Translations under genes and position numbers: made by a program
Assembly (NCBI RefSeq): GCF_003121295.1
Contig: NZ_PHNC01000031.1
Span: 1,552,439 to 1,616,438 of the forward strand
DNA from: Streptomyces orinoci
GTDB lineage: Bacteria > Actinomycetota > Actinomycetes > Streptomycetales > Streptomycetaceae
Length of the DNA stretch: 64,000 nucleotides
Reading direction: 5' to 3'
The notes under the pieces: generated by a model
Database searches by the model: none
Seen by the model: the letters and a program-made list of their open reading frames with translations, nothing else
Told to the model about the DNA's origin: nothing
In this document: piece after piece, positions 41,773 to 49,833 of the stretch
Numbering within the stretch: the stretch's first letter is position 1
Layout of the letters: each line of letters begins with the position of its first letter

Positions 41773-42291
41773 ATGGCCATTTCCCGTGCCCCCAAGGGCA
41801 CCGTTATGGGTATCTTTGCAGCGATTGCCGCATGTATCGGATTCGCGTCGGCGGCCGTGGCCCAGCCCGCACCGCAACCCAAACCCGCTCCCGCACCCGC
41901 CTCCGGCCCGTCCGACATGTCCTACGCCGTGGAAACGTTCGCGTACCCCAACGCCGCGCAGATCCTCAAGGAACAGGGCATCACCTTGTACACGGGCGAC
42001 GGGCACATCATGCTCACCAACTGCTCCGCTGCCCACGACATCACCGTCAAGGCGCGCGACGCTGGCAAGGACTTCTGCTTCGCCGTCACCGGCAAGAAGG
42101 GCTACCTTTCCCTCAATCTGCCGGGCGCCTACGGCATATGGACCCAGGACTACGCCGTCACCGCGACGATCACATCCGATGGCAAGGACACCGTCGTCAA
42201 CGCACCCAAGAACACCTACACAGGCTTCGGTGAGGGCGACCAGCAAAAGCACGCCCCATCCGTCCTGGTCACGCTCCGCGCCAACGGCTGA
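41773..42291 (+). CDS. Small secreted protein of unknown function
   Basis: A 172-residue precursor with a signal peptide (AIAACIGFASAAVAQ, cleavage near residue 30), a Pro/Ala spacer (PAPQPKPAPAPASGP) and a compact beta-rich domain with two Cys (LTNCSAAHDI, KDFCFAVTG). ATG at 41773 follows a GGAAGG site. It is divergent from the toxin gene and 93 bases before the pseudoprotease gene, probably in one transcript with it. No family is recognised. Confidence 0.72.
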   Translation: MAISRAPKGTVMGIFAAIAACIGFASAAVAQPAPQPKPAPAPASGPSDMSYAVETFAYPNAAQILKEQGITLYTGDGHIMLTNCSAAHDITVKARDAGKDFCFAVTGKKGYLSLNLPGAYGIWTQDYAVTATITSDGKDTVVNAPKNTYTGFGEGDQQKHAPSVLVTLRANG

Positions 42292-42384
42292 CGCCCCCGG
42301 CCGGAAGCCGGCAAACCACCACTCCAGCTCGTGTGCAGCGCCATCGACGCGCCGCACGCTCACCCCACAAGGAAGAACCACACC

Positions 42385-43989
42385 ATGCCTGGCATACGTC
42401 CGCGTGCAGCGTGGATGGCAGGAGTCCTCTCGGCCGTCACCGCAGCCGGACTGCTCACCGGGGGACCAGCCAACGCCGTCGTCGGCACGCCCCTGAACGA
42501 CTCCTACGCCTTCACCGCCCAGCTCGACCTCGACAACGGCAAGCGGTCCTGCTCCGGTGTGCTCGTCGAGCAGCAGTGGGTGGCCACCGCAGCGAGCTGC
42601 TTCGTCGACAACCCCGCGCAAGGTATCCAGGTCCCGGCCGGAAAGCCTGCGCTCCCCACCACCGCCACCATCGGCCGCGTTGACGCCGACCATCAGACCG
42701 GCACCACAGTGGATGTCGTCGAACTCGTCCCCCGCACCGACCGCGACCTGGTCATGGCGCGCCTGGCCAAACCTGTCACCGGCATCGCCCCGATCGGCTT
42801 GTCCTCCAGCCTCCTTGTCCCTGGCGAGGACCTGCGGGTGACCGGCGCCGGCCGGACGAAGGAAGAGTGGGTTCCCCAGCGCCTGCACACGGCCATGTTC
42901 ACCGCAGGCGAGGTCAAGGACGGCACCGTCGCGCTGTCCGCCAAGTCCGACAGCGCGGCGATCTGCCAGGGAGACACCGGCGGTCCGGCCTTCCGCGACA
43001 TCAACGGCCGCTATGAACTCGTCGGCATCCACAGCCGCTCCTGGCAGGGCGGCTGCCTCGGCACCGACCCCGCGGAAACGCGCACCGGCGCCGTTGACGC
43101 TCGCACCGACGACATCGCTGGCTGGATCCAAGCCGTAGCCTCCCGGACGCTGCTGGCCCGCGCCAACTGGGCCAACGCCGGCTACATGGCTTCCGGCCAC
43201 TTCACCAATAATGGCGCGAGCGACAGCAAGCGCCGCATGGATCTCTTCGTCGTCTGGAAGGACGGCTCCGCCAGCCTGTACCAGGGCGCCGACCACGACG
43301 ACCCCAAGTACCCCTTCACCATCGAGTACAAGATCGCAGGCGCAGGCAGCACCTGGAAGTATGCCCGCGCCATCACCGGTGGCAACTTCGCCGGCACCGG
43401 CTCCGACGGACTGTTTGTGAAGTGGACCGACGGCGAGGTCACCGAGTACGCCCACCTCGACCAAAACGGCGTCCACGGCGAGAAGAAACTCGTCAAGGGC
43501 GTCAACGAAGACCCCAAGAACTACTGGAAGAACGCCAAGCTGGTCGCCGCCGGACGGTTCACGCCCAACAGTCAGCGCGACGACGTCATCACTCTCTGGG
43601 AAGACGGCTCCACCTCGATGTACACCAACATCGACGCCAAGGGAGTCAGCGCCCACACCCAGCTCGGCAAGGACGGCTGGACGGCGGCAGCTCAGATCAC
43701 CGCAGGCGAGTTCACCGGCAAGGGCACCGCAGACCTGCTGATCCGCTGGACGGACGGACAGACCACCATCTTCCCCGGCGTTGATGCCAAGGGCTTCCAC
43801 AACAGCCGCATCAACATCCGGCCCGAGAAGTCGGCTTGGGCCAACGCCGAAATCCTGACCACCGGAGCCTTCGCTATCGCCGGCGCACGACCGAACGACA
43901 TCCTCATTCGCTGGTCCAACGGTCCTCTGAGCTACTACCCCGGCGTTGACGCCAAGGGCACGCACAGCGAGATCCAGCTCGTCGGCTGA
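42385..43989 (+). CDS. Secreted trypsin-like pseudoprotease with five beta-propeller-like repeats
   Basis: The 534-residue protein has a signal peptide (to about residue 31, PANAV) and an S1/trypsin-fold domain (about 32-265). The catalytic His is replaced by Ser71 (VATAASCF instead of TAAHC) and the nucleophile by Thr198 (CQGDTGGP instead of GDSGGP). Asp121 (DLVMARL) and the surrounding Cys are kept. Five repeats of about 50 residues follow (274-534; GNFAGTGSDGLFVKWTDGE, GEFTGKGTADLLIRWTDGQ), similar to FG-GAP/VCBS blades. It is therefore predicted to bind rather than cut. ATG at 42385 has AAGGAAG upstream. Related secreted proteins seem common in Streptomyces (recall). Confidence 0.85.
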   Translation: MPGIRPRAAWMAGVLSAVTAAGLLTGGPANAVVGTPLNDSYAFTAQLDLDNGKRSCSGVLVEQQWVATAASCFVDNPAQGIQVPAGKPALPTTATIGRVDADHQTGTTVDVVELVPRTDRDLVMARLAKPVTGIAPIGLSSSLLVPGEDLRVTGAGRTKEEWVPQRLHTAMFTAGEVKDGTVALSAKSDSAAICQGDTGGPAFRDINGRYELVGIHSRSWQGGCLGTDPAETRTGAVDARTDDIAGWIQAVASRTLLARANWANAGYMASGHFTNNGASDSKRRMDLFVVWKDGSASLYQGADHDDPKYPFTIEYKIAGAGSTWKYARAITGGNFAGTGSDGLFVKWTDGEVTEYAHLDQNGVHGEKKLVKGVNEDPKNYWKNAKLVAAGRFTPNSQRDDVITLWEDGSTSMYTNIDAKGVSAHTQLGKDGWTAAAQITAGEFTGKGTADLLIRWTDGQTTIFPGVDAKGFHNSRINIRPEKSAWANAEILTTGAFAIAGARPNDILIRWSNGPLSYYPGVDAKGTHSEIQLVG

Positions 43990-44206
43990 CGCAGGACACC
44001 GGAGGCTGCTGTTGACGGATGCGGCGGCCTCGGCCGGCATGGGGCCTCTTGGTCAAATGAGCACCGAAGAGGTCGGTGTTGAATGTACGGCAGCCCAAAC
44101 GGTTGGGGCGCGGGCCACCACCGTGGTCAAGGCCATGCGTTGCCTCTCGCCAGTGTGCCGCGCCCCCTCCCGTGGGAAGCTCTCGCGAATTCGGCTCGCC
44201 CAACGC

Positions 44207-44235
44207 TTGCGCGCCGTAGCGTCTGGGGCTACGGA
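44207..44235 (+). promoter_or_regulatory. Promoter of the XRE regulator gene
   Basis: TTGCGC (44207-44212), a 17-base spacer and TACGGA (44230-44235) lie 21 bases before the GTG start. Nothing else is seen in 43,990-44,206. Confidence 0.5.
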
Positions 44236-44255
44236 CGAGTGTGTGGGGAGGCGCC

Positions 44256-45068
44256 GTGTCGAGTGAGACCAGTCAGCCGCCGATGGCGTGGCGGTTGTGC
44301 GGGAACCAGGTCAAGTTGTGGCGTACGGACGCCGACGTCAGCCGGGACCAGCTGGCGAACGAGGCCGGGTACGACTACGAGTATGTGAAGTCCATGGAGT
44401 TGGGGCGTCGGCGCCCGACGCAGCGGTTGCTGGAAGTCGCGGACGAAATGTGCGGCGCTCGCGGCAAGTTGCTGGCGTCGTTGCCGTATCTCCAGCCGGA
44501 GAGGGAGCCCGGGCGGTTCCAGCATTTCCTGGATGCGGAGGCCAGGGCGATCGCCCAGTACCACTACGAGACGGTGGTAATTCCCGGGCTCCTTCAGACG
44601 GAGGAGTATGTCCGCGCCCTGTGCAAGGCCAAGTGTCCACCGGTCGATGATGAATTCATCGAGAAGACGGTGGCCTCGCGGCAGCAGCGGCAGGAGCGGC
44701 TGAACAATCCGACAGTGCTGTTCAACTTCGTGCTGTACGAAGCAGCGTTGCGCACCCTTGTCGGGGGTCGCGAGACGATGAGGAAGCAGCTTCTCCATCT
44801 GATCGACCTCAGCGCCTTGCGTAATGTCTCCATCCAGGTCCTGCTTGCCGAGCATGGATCGCACGACTGGCTCGAAGGGCCCATGTCGCTGCTGGAGACG
44901 GACGAGCGTGAGACTTACGCCTATTCGGAAGGGCCGGGTTTCCAGATGCTCTTCGCCGAGCGCGAGGTGGTGAACGACTTCTCCATGCGGTACGGCATGC
45001 TCCGATCGCAAGCGCTCAACACAACGGACTCGGTGCGTTACATCCAGAAGTTGGTGGAGGAACTGTGA
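44256..45068 (+). CDS. XRE-family regulator with DUF5753 domain
   Basis: A 270-residue regulator. The N-terminal helix-turn-helix (about 12-70: VKLWRTDADVSRDQLANEAGYDYEYVKSMELGRRRPT, split) binds DNA, and the C-terminal DUF5753 part starts near ARAIAQYHYETVVIPGLLQTEEYVRAL. Such WhiJ-like proteins work with small DUF397 partners and affect development and antibiotic production. GTG at 44256 follows GGGGAGG; the gene ends inside the next start (GTGA overlap), so it is co-translated with the DUF397 gene. Confidence 0.92.
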   Translation: MSSETSQPPMAWRLCGNQVKLWRTDADVSRDQLANEAGYDYEYVKSMELGRRRPTQRLLEVADEMCGARGKLLASLPYLQPEREPGRFQHFLDAEARAIAQYHYETVVIPGLLQTEEYVRALCKAKCPPVDDEFIEKTVASRQQRQERLNNPTVLFNFVLYEAALRTLVGGRETMRKQLLHLIDLSALRNVSIQVLLAEHGSHDWLEGPMSLLETDERETYAYSEGPGFQMLFAEREVVNDFSMRYGMLRSQALNTTDSVRYIQKLVEEL

Positions 45069-45253
45069 GCAACAGAGGCATCTGGACTAAATCCAGCTAC
45101 AGCCAGGCGAATCCCGATGGCAACTGTGTCGAGGTCGCCGTCTGTGCGCGGACGGTGCGCATACGGGACTCGAAGCGCATATCCGGGCGCATACTCGCCG
45201 TACCCTCCGCAGCCTGGGCGGAGTTCATCGCCAAAGTCGGTGAACGGCCATGA
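45065..45253 (+). CDS. DUF397 protein, copy 1
   Basis: A 62-residue DUF397 protein (TKSSYSQANPDGNCVEVAV, VRIRDSKRISGRILAVPSAAWAEFIAKVG). It is the small partner of the upstream XRE regulator, probably modulating its activity. GTG at 45065 overlaps the regulator's stop (GTGA) and its own stop overlaps the next ATG (ATGA). Confidence 0.9.
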   Translation: MSNRGIWTKSSYSQANPDGNCVEVAVCARTVRIRDSKRISGRILAVPSAAWAEFIAKVGERP

Positions 45254-45435
45254 CCGGCCCAACCGCATGGTTCAAGTCCAGTCATTCGCAAGGGGATGGC
45301 GGCGACTGCGTCGAAGTGGCCGTTGCGGTACTTACCGTTCACATCCGTGACTCAAAGCGCAGGCTCGGCCCGCAGCTCGCCGTACCGGCCACCGCCTGGG
45401 CCGAGTTCATTACCAACGTAGGCGAACGACTATGA
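45250..45435 (+). CDS. DUF397 protein, copy 2
   Basis: A 61-residue paralogue of copy 1 (WFKSSHSQGDGGDCVEVAVAVLTVHIRDSKRR, split by eye into the same two halves; ends EFITNVGERL). ATG at 45250 and stop at 45435 overlap both neighbours by four bases, so the array is tightly coupled. Confidence 0.9.
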   Translation: MTGPTAWFKSSHSQGDGGDCVEVAVAVLTVHIRDSKRRLGPQLAVPATAWAEFITNVGERL

Positions 45436-45614
45436 ACGGCCAACCGCATGGTTCAAGTCCAGCCACTCGCAAGCGGATGGCAGCAGTTACGTCGAAAGTG
45501 GCCGTCACGCCGCGAACCGTGCGCATCCATGACTCAAAGCGCCGACGCAAAGAGCACCTCGCCGTACCGGCCGCCGCCCGGGCGGAGTTCATCGCCCAGG
45601 CGGCCGCTCAACCG
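45432..45614 (+). pseudogene. DUF397 copy 3, frameshifted and without proper end
   Basis: The frame from ATG 45432 lacks the WFKSSHS start of the family, but that text (WFKSSHSQADGSSYVES) is present one frame over. The original frame resumes near 45500 with VAVTPRTVRIHDSKRR and LAVPAAARAEFIAQ. Two compensating frameshifts near 45440 and 45495 explain this. The usual stop after EFI...GER is gone and translation would run on into the next gene's complement. Confidence 0.7.
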
Positions 45615-46187
45615 TCAACGCCCCCGCGACGGCATCCAGTGGTGCACCGTGAAGTCCCCCCGTTCCAGCGTCTCGAACGGCGCACTGCCCAGACACTTGG
45701 CGACGCTGTTCTTCGGCAGACCGTCCAGCGCCCAGCTGTAGCCGAGCCGGTCCTTCGTACCCTTGGGGCCGCCGTCCAGCACCGTGAAACCGAACCGCTT
45801 GCCCCGGATGTCGCCGATCGACGGCACACCCTTGAAACTCTCCTCGGTCACCACTCCGGTCGCGACGGCGACCGGACCGCCGGTCAGCAGGCAGTCGATG
45901 CGGCCCTTGAAATATCCGCCCCAGTCCTTGCCCATATGGTGACTGACATAGAACGTGCCGTGGGCCTTCTCGGCGAAGCCATGGGCGTCGAAGGTGAAAT
46001 GGACGTCGTCACCCGGGCGGCGCTTGAGCTTGCCGGAGCCGGTGAGTGAGGGCTCGTCGGCGGTCCGGGCCGTGGTTCCGCTCTCGTGTGCCGCCGCCGG
46101 GCCGGTGACGCCCAGGGTCAGCGCGGTCGCCGCGCAGGCGGTGAGGGCGGCGATGGAGAGCGTAAGGGAACGGCGCACTCGGCGCAT
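45615..46187 (-). CDS. Secreted hypothetical protein
   Basis: A 190-residue precursor with a signal peptide (SIAALTACAATALTLGVTGPAAAHE, cleavage after AAA-H near residue 34). The mature domain has two Cys (RIDCLLTGG, VAKCLGSAP) that may pair, and many Gly/aromatic residues (HFTFDAHGFAEKAHGTFYVSHH, split). ATG at 46187 has an AGGAGG ribosome site. It converges on the broken DUF397 copy. No named family is recognised; similar repeat-free secreted proteins are common in Streptomyces. Confidence 0.78.
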   Translation of the reverse strand: MRRVRRSLTLSIAALTACAATALTLGVTGPAAAHESGTTARTADEPSLTGSGKLKRRPGDDVHFTFDAHGFAEKAHGTFYVSHHMGKDWGGYFKGRIDCLLTGGPVAVATGVVTEESFKGVPSIGDIRGKRFGFTVLDGGPKGTKDRLGYSWALDGLPKNSVAKCLGSAPFETLERGDFTVHHWMPSRGR

Positions 46188-46328
46188 CGCTACCTCCTGG
46201 GGAGATGGGGAGACGGGGAGAAGTGTGAACTCCGGTCCGGGGACCGGTCGTTCACAGCCTCTCCCGCGCCACCCGCCCGCACATCCCACCCAAGGAGGGC
46301 CGCTCTCCACCGTGCGGTGGAACGCCGG

Positions 46329-47867
46329 TCAGCCGCCGAACATGGCCCCCAGCCGCTTTCGGTCCGGCTTGCCCACCGAGGTGAGCGGGATCGAGGGCAG
46401 CAGGTGCACGCCCTCCGGCGCGTAAATGCGGCCTTTTCGAGCCGTGACGAACTCGCGGATCAGCGAGGGATCGGGGCGCTCGCCCGGCGCGGGCACGATC
46501 GCGGCGTGGACATGTTCCGCCGCGTCCTCGTCCTGGACGCCAAAGACCGCGCACTGGGCCACCGCCGGATGGCTGAGCAGGAGTTCCTCCACCTCGGAGG
46601 GGTAGACATGGCCGCCGACCACAATGATCTTCTCCTTGATCCGGTCAACGACGAACAGATAGCCGTTCTCGTCGAGGTAGCCGAGATCTCCCGTATACAG
46701 CCAGCCGTCCCGCAGCACCTCCGCCGTGGCGTCGGGCCGTTTCCAGTAGCCGGCCATCATGCCCGGGGTGCGCACCACGATCTCGCCCTGCTGTCCGGCG
46801 GGCAGGTCCGCGCCGGAGGGGTCGCGGACGACGATCTCCACGCCCGGCAGCGCCCGTCCCACAGTGACCCGGCCGTCCGGCCCGGTCACCGAGTGCTCAT
46901 GCGGGGCGGCCTGGGTGATGGCCTGGGCCTCGGAGAGCCCGTACAGACCGTAGAGAACGGGGCCGAACGCCTCGGCCGCCTGCCGCAGCCGGGCCGGGGA
47001 TGCGGCGCAGCCGCCGTAGGAGATCCGGCCCAGGGTGGACAGGTCGGTGCGGGGGAGGGCCGGGTGGTCCAGCAGCCGGTAGATCAGCGGCGGCAGCAGC
47101 CAGAGGTGGGTGATGCCCTCGCGTTCGACCGCGGCCAGCACCTCGCCGGGGTCGAAGTCCCGTTGCAGGACCACCGAACCGCCCTGTAGCAGCGCCGCGT
47201 CGGCGAACAGCCCGGCCAGATGGGCCAGTGGGGTGCAGGCCAGATAGCGGGGCGCCTCGCCGGCGCCCTCGAAGCGCATCTCCAGGGCCTCCCGGTAGGG
47301 GCCGTGGAGCGAGCGAATGCCCTTGGGAATGCCGGTGGTTCCGCCGGTGTGGCGGATGCACCAGTCGTCCTCCGGGCGCACCCGGACCGACGGGGGCCGC
47401 GCCTCCTGCCGGGCGGCGGCGGCCAGTACGTCCTCGGCGAAGGAGCTGGGCCCCAGGGCGAGCGCGGGCGGCAGGCCGGGCAGGGCGAGCAACTCCTTGG
47501 CCGCCGCGTGCCGTTCGCCGTCCACCAGTACCAGCACCGCCTCGACGCTTGCCACGATGCGGGCCATGGTCTCCGGGCTCATCCCGTCGTAGAGGCCCAC
47601 CACCCGCGCCCCGGCGAGCCCGGCGGCGTAGCGGGCGGCGAGCGCCTCGGCGGTGTTGCCGGTGAGCAGGGTCACCGTGCTGCCATGGGTCACGCCCCGC
47701 TCGATGAGCTCCCCGGCGAGCCGCCAGGTGAGGTCGCGGAACTCGCCCGCGGTGATCCGCGCTCCATCGGCGGTGGTCACCGCGGTCCGCTCCGGTGCGG
47801 CCGACAGGGCGTCCAGGATGGCTGCGGGGTAACTGACAAAGTCATCACGGTCATTGGGGGAGGACAC
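46329..47867 (-). CDS. Acyl-CoA synthetase / AMP-dependent ligase
   Basis: A 512-residue ANL-superfamily ligase that activates a carboxylic acid with ATP and, most likely, CoA. The P-loop reads HTGGTTGIPKG (Gly where most have Ser). GLYGLSEAQAI, YTGDLGYLDENGYLFVVDR, KEKIIVVGGHVYPSEVE and the catalytic Lys in SVGKPDRKRL are intact. GTG at 47867 has AGGAG six bases ahead. A LysR gene precedes it by 88 bases on the same strand. Substrate (fatty, aromatic or other acid) cannot be told. Confidence 0.88.
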   Translation of the reverse strand: MSSPNDRDDFVSYPAAILDALSAAPERTAVTTADGARITAGEFRDLTWRLAGELIERGVTHGSTVTLLTGNTAEALAARYAAGLAGARVVGLYDGMSPETMARIVASVEAVLVLVDGERHAAAKELLALPGLPPALALGPSSFAEDVLAAAARQEARPPSVRVRPEDDWCIRHTGGTTGIPKGIRSLHGPYREALEMRFEGAGEAPRYLACTPLAHLAGLFADAALLQGGSVVLQRDFDPGEVLAAVEREGITHLWLLPPLIYRLLDHPALPRTDLSTLGRISYGGCAASPARLRQAAEAFGPVLYGLYGLSEAQAITQAAPHEHSVTGPDGRVTVGRALPGVEIVVRDPSGADLPAGQQGEIVVRTPGMMAGYWKRPDATAEVLRDGWLYTGDLGYLDENGYLFVVDRIKEKIIVVGGHVYPSEVEELLLSHPAVAQCAVFGVQDEDAAEHVHAAIVPAPGERPDPSLIREFVTARKGRIYAPEGVHLLPSIPLTSVGKPDRKRLGAMFGG

Positions 47868-47955
47868 GCCGGGCTCCTGACGGTGAGTAGTGGGCTGCCG
47901 CACTTGACGTTACGCATGGCCGCTGATGCCTTCCACGACCAGTTCGGTCATGTGC

Positions 47956-48849
47956 TCATGCCGGGGCGGCCATAAGCGGCAGCTGCTCGATGGCCAGGTC
48001 ACGGAAGTGCCGGGCGGCGGCGGACAGATAGGCGTCCCGGTGCCAGACCAGGGTGAGGGTGCGCCGGCAGTCCGCCGCGTCCAGGCGCACCCAGGCGACG
48101 GCGCCATGCCGGGGATGGCGGCGGGACATGTCGGGCAGCAGGCCGATGCCCAGTCCGGCGCTGATCAGGTCGGGGGTGGCGGCGGGCTCATCGCCCTCGC
48201 AGGTGATGACGGGGGCGAGCCCGGCCTCGGCGAACAGCCTCTCCAGCAGGGCGCGTTGCCAGTGTCCGGGGCGGGTGCTGACGACCGGCTCCCCGGCCAG
48301 CTCGGCCACCCGCACCCGCTCCCGACCGGCCAGCCGGTGCCCAAGCGGCACCACGAGCCACACCTCTTCCCGGAGCAGTTCCACCGAGCGGACCGTGGGG
48401 CCGGTCAGCGGCTGCGAGGCTATGCAGAAGTCCACCTCCCGGGCGCGCAGTTGGCGGCGCATCTCCTCGATGGGGGACTGGTGCAGGCGGACGGTCACAC
48501 CCGGGTGACGGTTCTGGAAGCAGGACAGCAGCCCGGCGAGCGGCAGCAGGGTCTCGGCCGCGACCGCCACCGAGCCGCCCTGGTCCGCCCCGGCGGCGTC
48601 GGCGAGTTCCCGGCGCGCGTCATCGAGCTCGGCCAGGGCACGCTCCACCCGGCGCAGGAAGGCGGCGCCATGCCGGTTGAGCCGGATGCGCCGCCCCTGA
48701 CGGTCGAAGAGCGGAACCCCCAGCTCACGCTCCAGCCGGATGATGGTCCGGCTCACCGAGGGCTGGGCAACACCGAGTTCGGCGGCGGCCCGGCTGATGT
48801 GCTCGTGGCGGGCGACGGTCCGGAAGTAGCGCAGGGACAGCAGATCCAT
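47956..48849 (-). CDS. LysR-family transcriptional regulator
   Basis: A 297-residue LysR regulator: winged helix-turn-helix (about 1-60, LRYFRTVARHEHISRAAAELGVAQPSVSRTI, split) and a periplasmic-binding-protein-like effector domain (about 90-290). It precedes the acyl-CoA ligase gene on the same strand, so it may control it, or an unlinked target. ATG at 48849. Confidence 0.9.
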   Translation of the reverse strand: MDLLSLRYFRTVARHEHISRAAAELGVAQPSVSRTIIRLERELGVPLFDRQGRRIRLNRHGAAFLRRVERALAELDDARRELADAAGADQGGSVAVAAETLLPLAGLLSCFQNRHPGVTVRLHQSPIEEMRRQLRAREVDFCIASQPLTGPTVRSVELLREEVWLVVPLGHRLAGRERVRVAELAGEPVVSTRPGHWQRALLERLFAEAGLAPVITCEGDEPAATPDLISAGLGIGLLPDMSRRHPRHGAVAWVRLDAADCRRTLTLVWHRDAYLSAAARHFRDLAIEQLPLMAAPA

Positions 48850-48861
48850 GCCCGAAGTCTG

Positions 48862-48950
48862 GCCCCGTCAGGGGCGCGGGGCTCCGATGACCATGCGGCT
48901 CCGCCGCGTGGGCGCGATCAGCCAGGGGCGGCCGGCACCCGGAGCGCACA
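48862..48950. repeat. Interspersed GC-rich repeat (ATGCGGC variant)
   Basis: GTCAGGGGCGCGGGGCTCCG, then ACCATGCGGCTCCGCCGC and GTGGGCGCGATCAGCCAG, a copy of the layout at 27,824 and 60,061. It lies between the LysR and TetR genes. Confidence 0.5.
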
Positions 48951-48966
48951 CCCCACCCGGAAACCC

Positions 48967-49593
48967 CTACGCACTCCCTCCGGCCGCCGCCGCCAGTCCC
49001 CCCACCAGCAGCGCCGTGAACCCCCGCGCCCACTCGCCGTCCACCGGCTCCGCGCTCACCAGCGTGCGGTGCACCACCGCCCCCGCGATCACATCGAAGA
49101 TCAGGTCCGCGGTGCGGGCGGCCAGTACCGGGTCGGGCTCATAGGGGAGTTCGCCGCGCTCCTGGGCGCGGGCGCGGCCCAGGAGTACCAGGTTCTTCTG
49201 GCGGTCCACGATCGCGGAGCGGATGCGTTCCCGCAGGGCCTCGTCGCGGGTGGATTCGGCGACCACGGCCATCAGCGCGGTCTTGGTCTCCGGCCGGTCC
49301 AGCAGGGCGGCGAACTGCCGTACCACGCCCTCGATATCGGCCCGCAGACTGCCCCGGTCCGGCAGTTCCAGGTGCTCGTCGAAGAGATCCGCCACCGCGT
49401 CCACCACCAGTTCGTTCTTGCCCGCCCAGCGGCGGTAGAGGGTGGTCTTGGCTACGCCGGCCCGGGCGGCGACCTCGCCCAGGGTGAGTTTGCCCCAGCC
49501 GAGTTCGACCAGGACCGTGCGCGTGGCGTCGAGGATCGCCCGGTCGGCCTCGGCGCTGCGCGGGCGGCCGGTGCGGCCTTGGGGACGGTTCAT
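48967..49593 (-). CDS. TetR-family transcriptional regulator
   Basis: A 208-residue TetR-type repressor with helix-turn-helix GEVAARAGVAKTTLYRRWAGKNELV (about 40-64) and a helical ligand domain (TetR_C type) ending AAAAGGSA. ATG at 49593. It is divergent from the thioredoxin-like gene, and a perfect 10+10 palindrome in the gap is a likely operator. Confidence 0.91.
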   Translation of the reverse strand: MNRPQGRTGRPRSAEADRAILDATRTVLVELGWGKLTLGEVAARAGVAKTTLYRRWAGKNELVVDAVADLFDEHLELPDRGSLRADIEGVVRQFAALLDRPETKTALMAVVAESTRDEALRERIRSAIVDRQKNLVLLGRARAQERGELPYEPDPVLAARTADLIFDVIAGAVVHRTLVSAEPVDGEWARGFTALLVGGLAAAAGGSA

Positions 49594-49690
49594 GGGCAGG
49601 GACCTTACTCCCGGGTAGGGGTGTGGGTATGAGGGAGATCACTCCCGCTGGAATGGCGAGGGGGGCTTGCCGGGAGAGTGGGGTGTGCAG

Positions 49691-49713
49691 TTACGCTACG
49701 GCTCGTAGCGTAA
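49691..49713. promoter_or_regulatory. 10-bp perfect inverted repeat, TetR-type operator
   Basis: TTACGCTACG-GCT-CGTAGCGTAA is a perfect 10-bp inverted repeat with a 3-base centre, in the gap between the TetR gene and the thioredoxin-like gene. Its shape fits a TetR dimer site. Confidence 0.75.
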
Positions 49714-49833
49714 GAAGCGAGCGACAACCACGGTGCCGGGTGGGGACCCGGCGCAATCACAGCGAGCACCGCTACGAGCGAACGCCGATGGCGGACTTTC
49801 CGATTCACCGGGCGGAGGGGGGAGGATGGACTC

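Noticed and set aside
42385..43989. Calling the trypsin-fold gene an active serine protease
   Set aside because: Two of the three catalytic residues are replaced (Ser71 for His, Thr198 for Ser).
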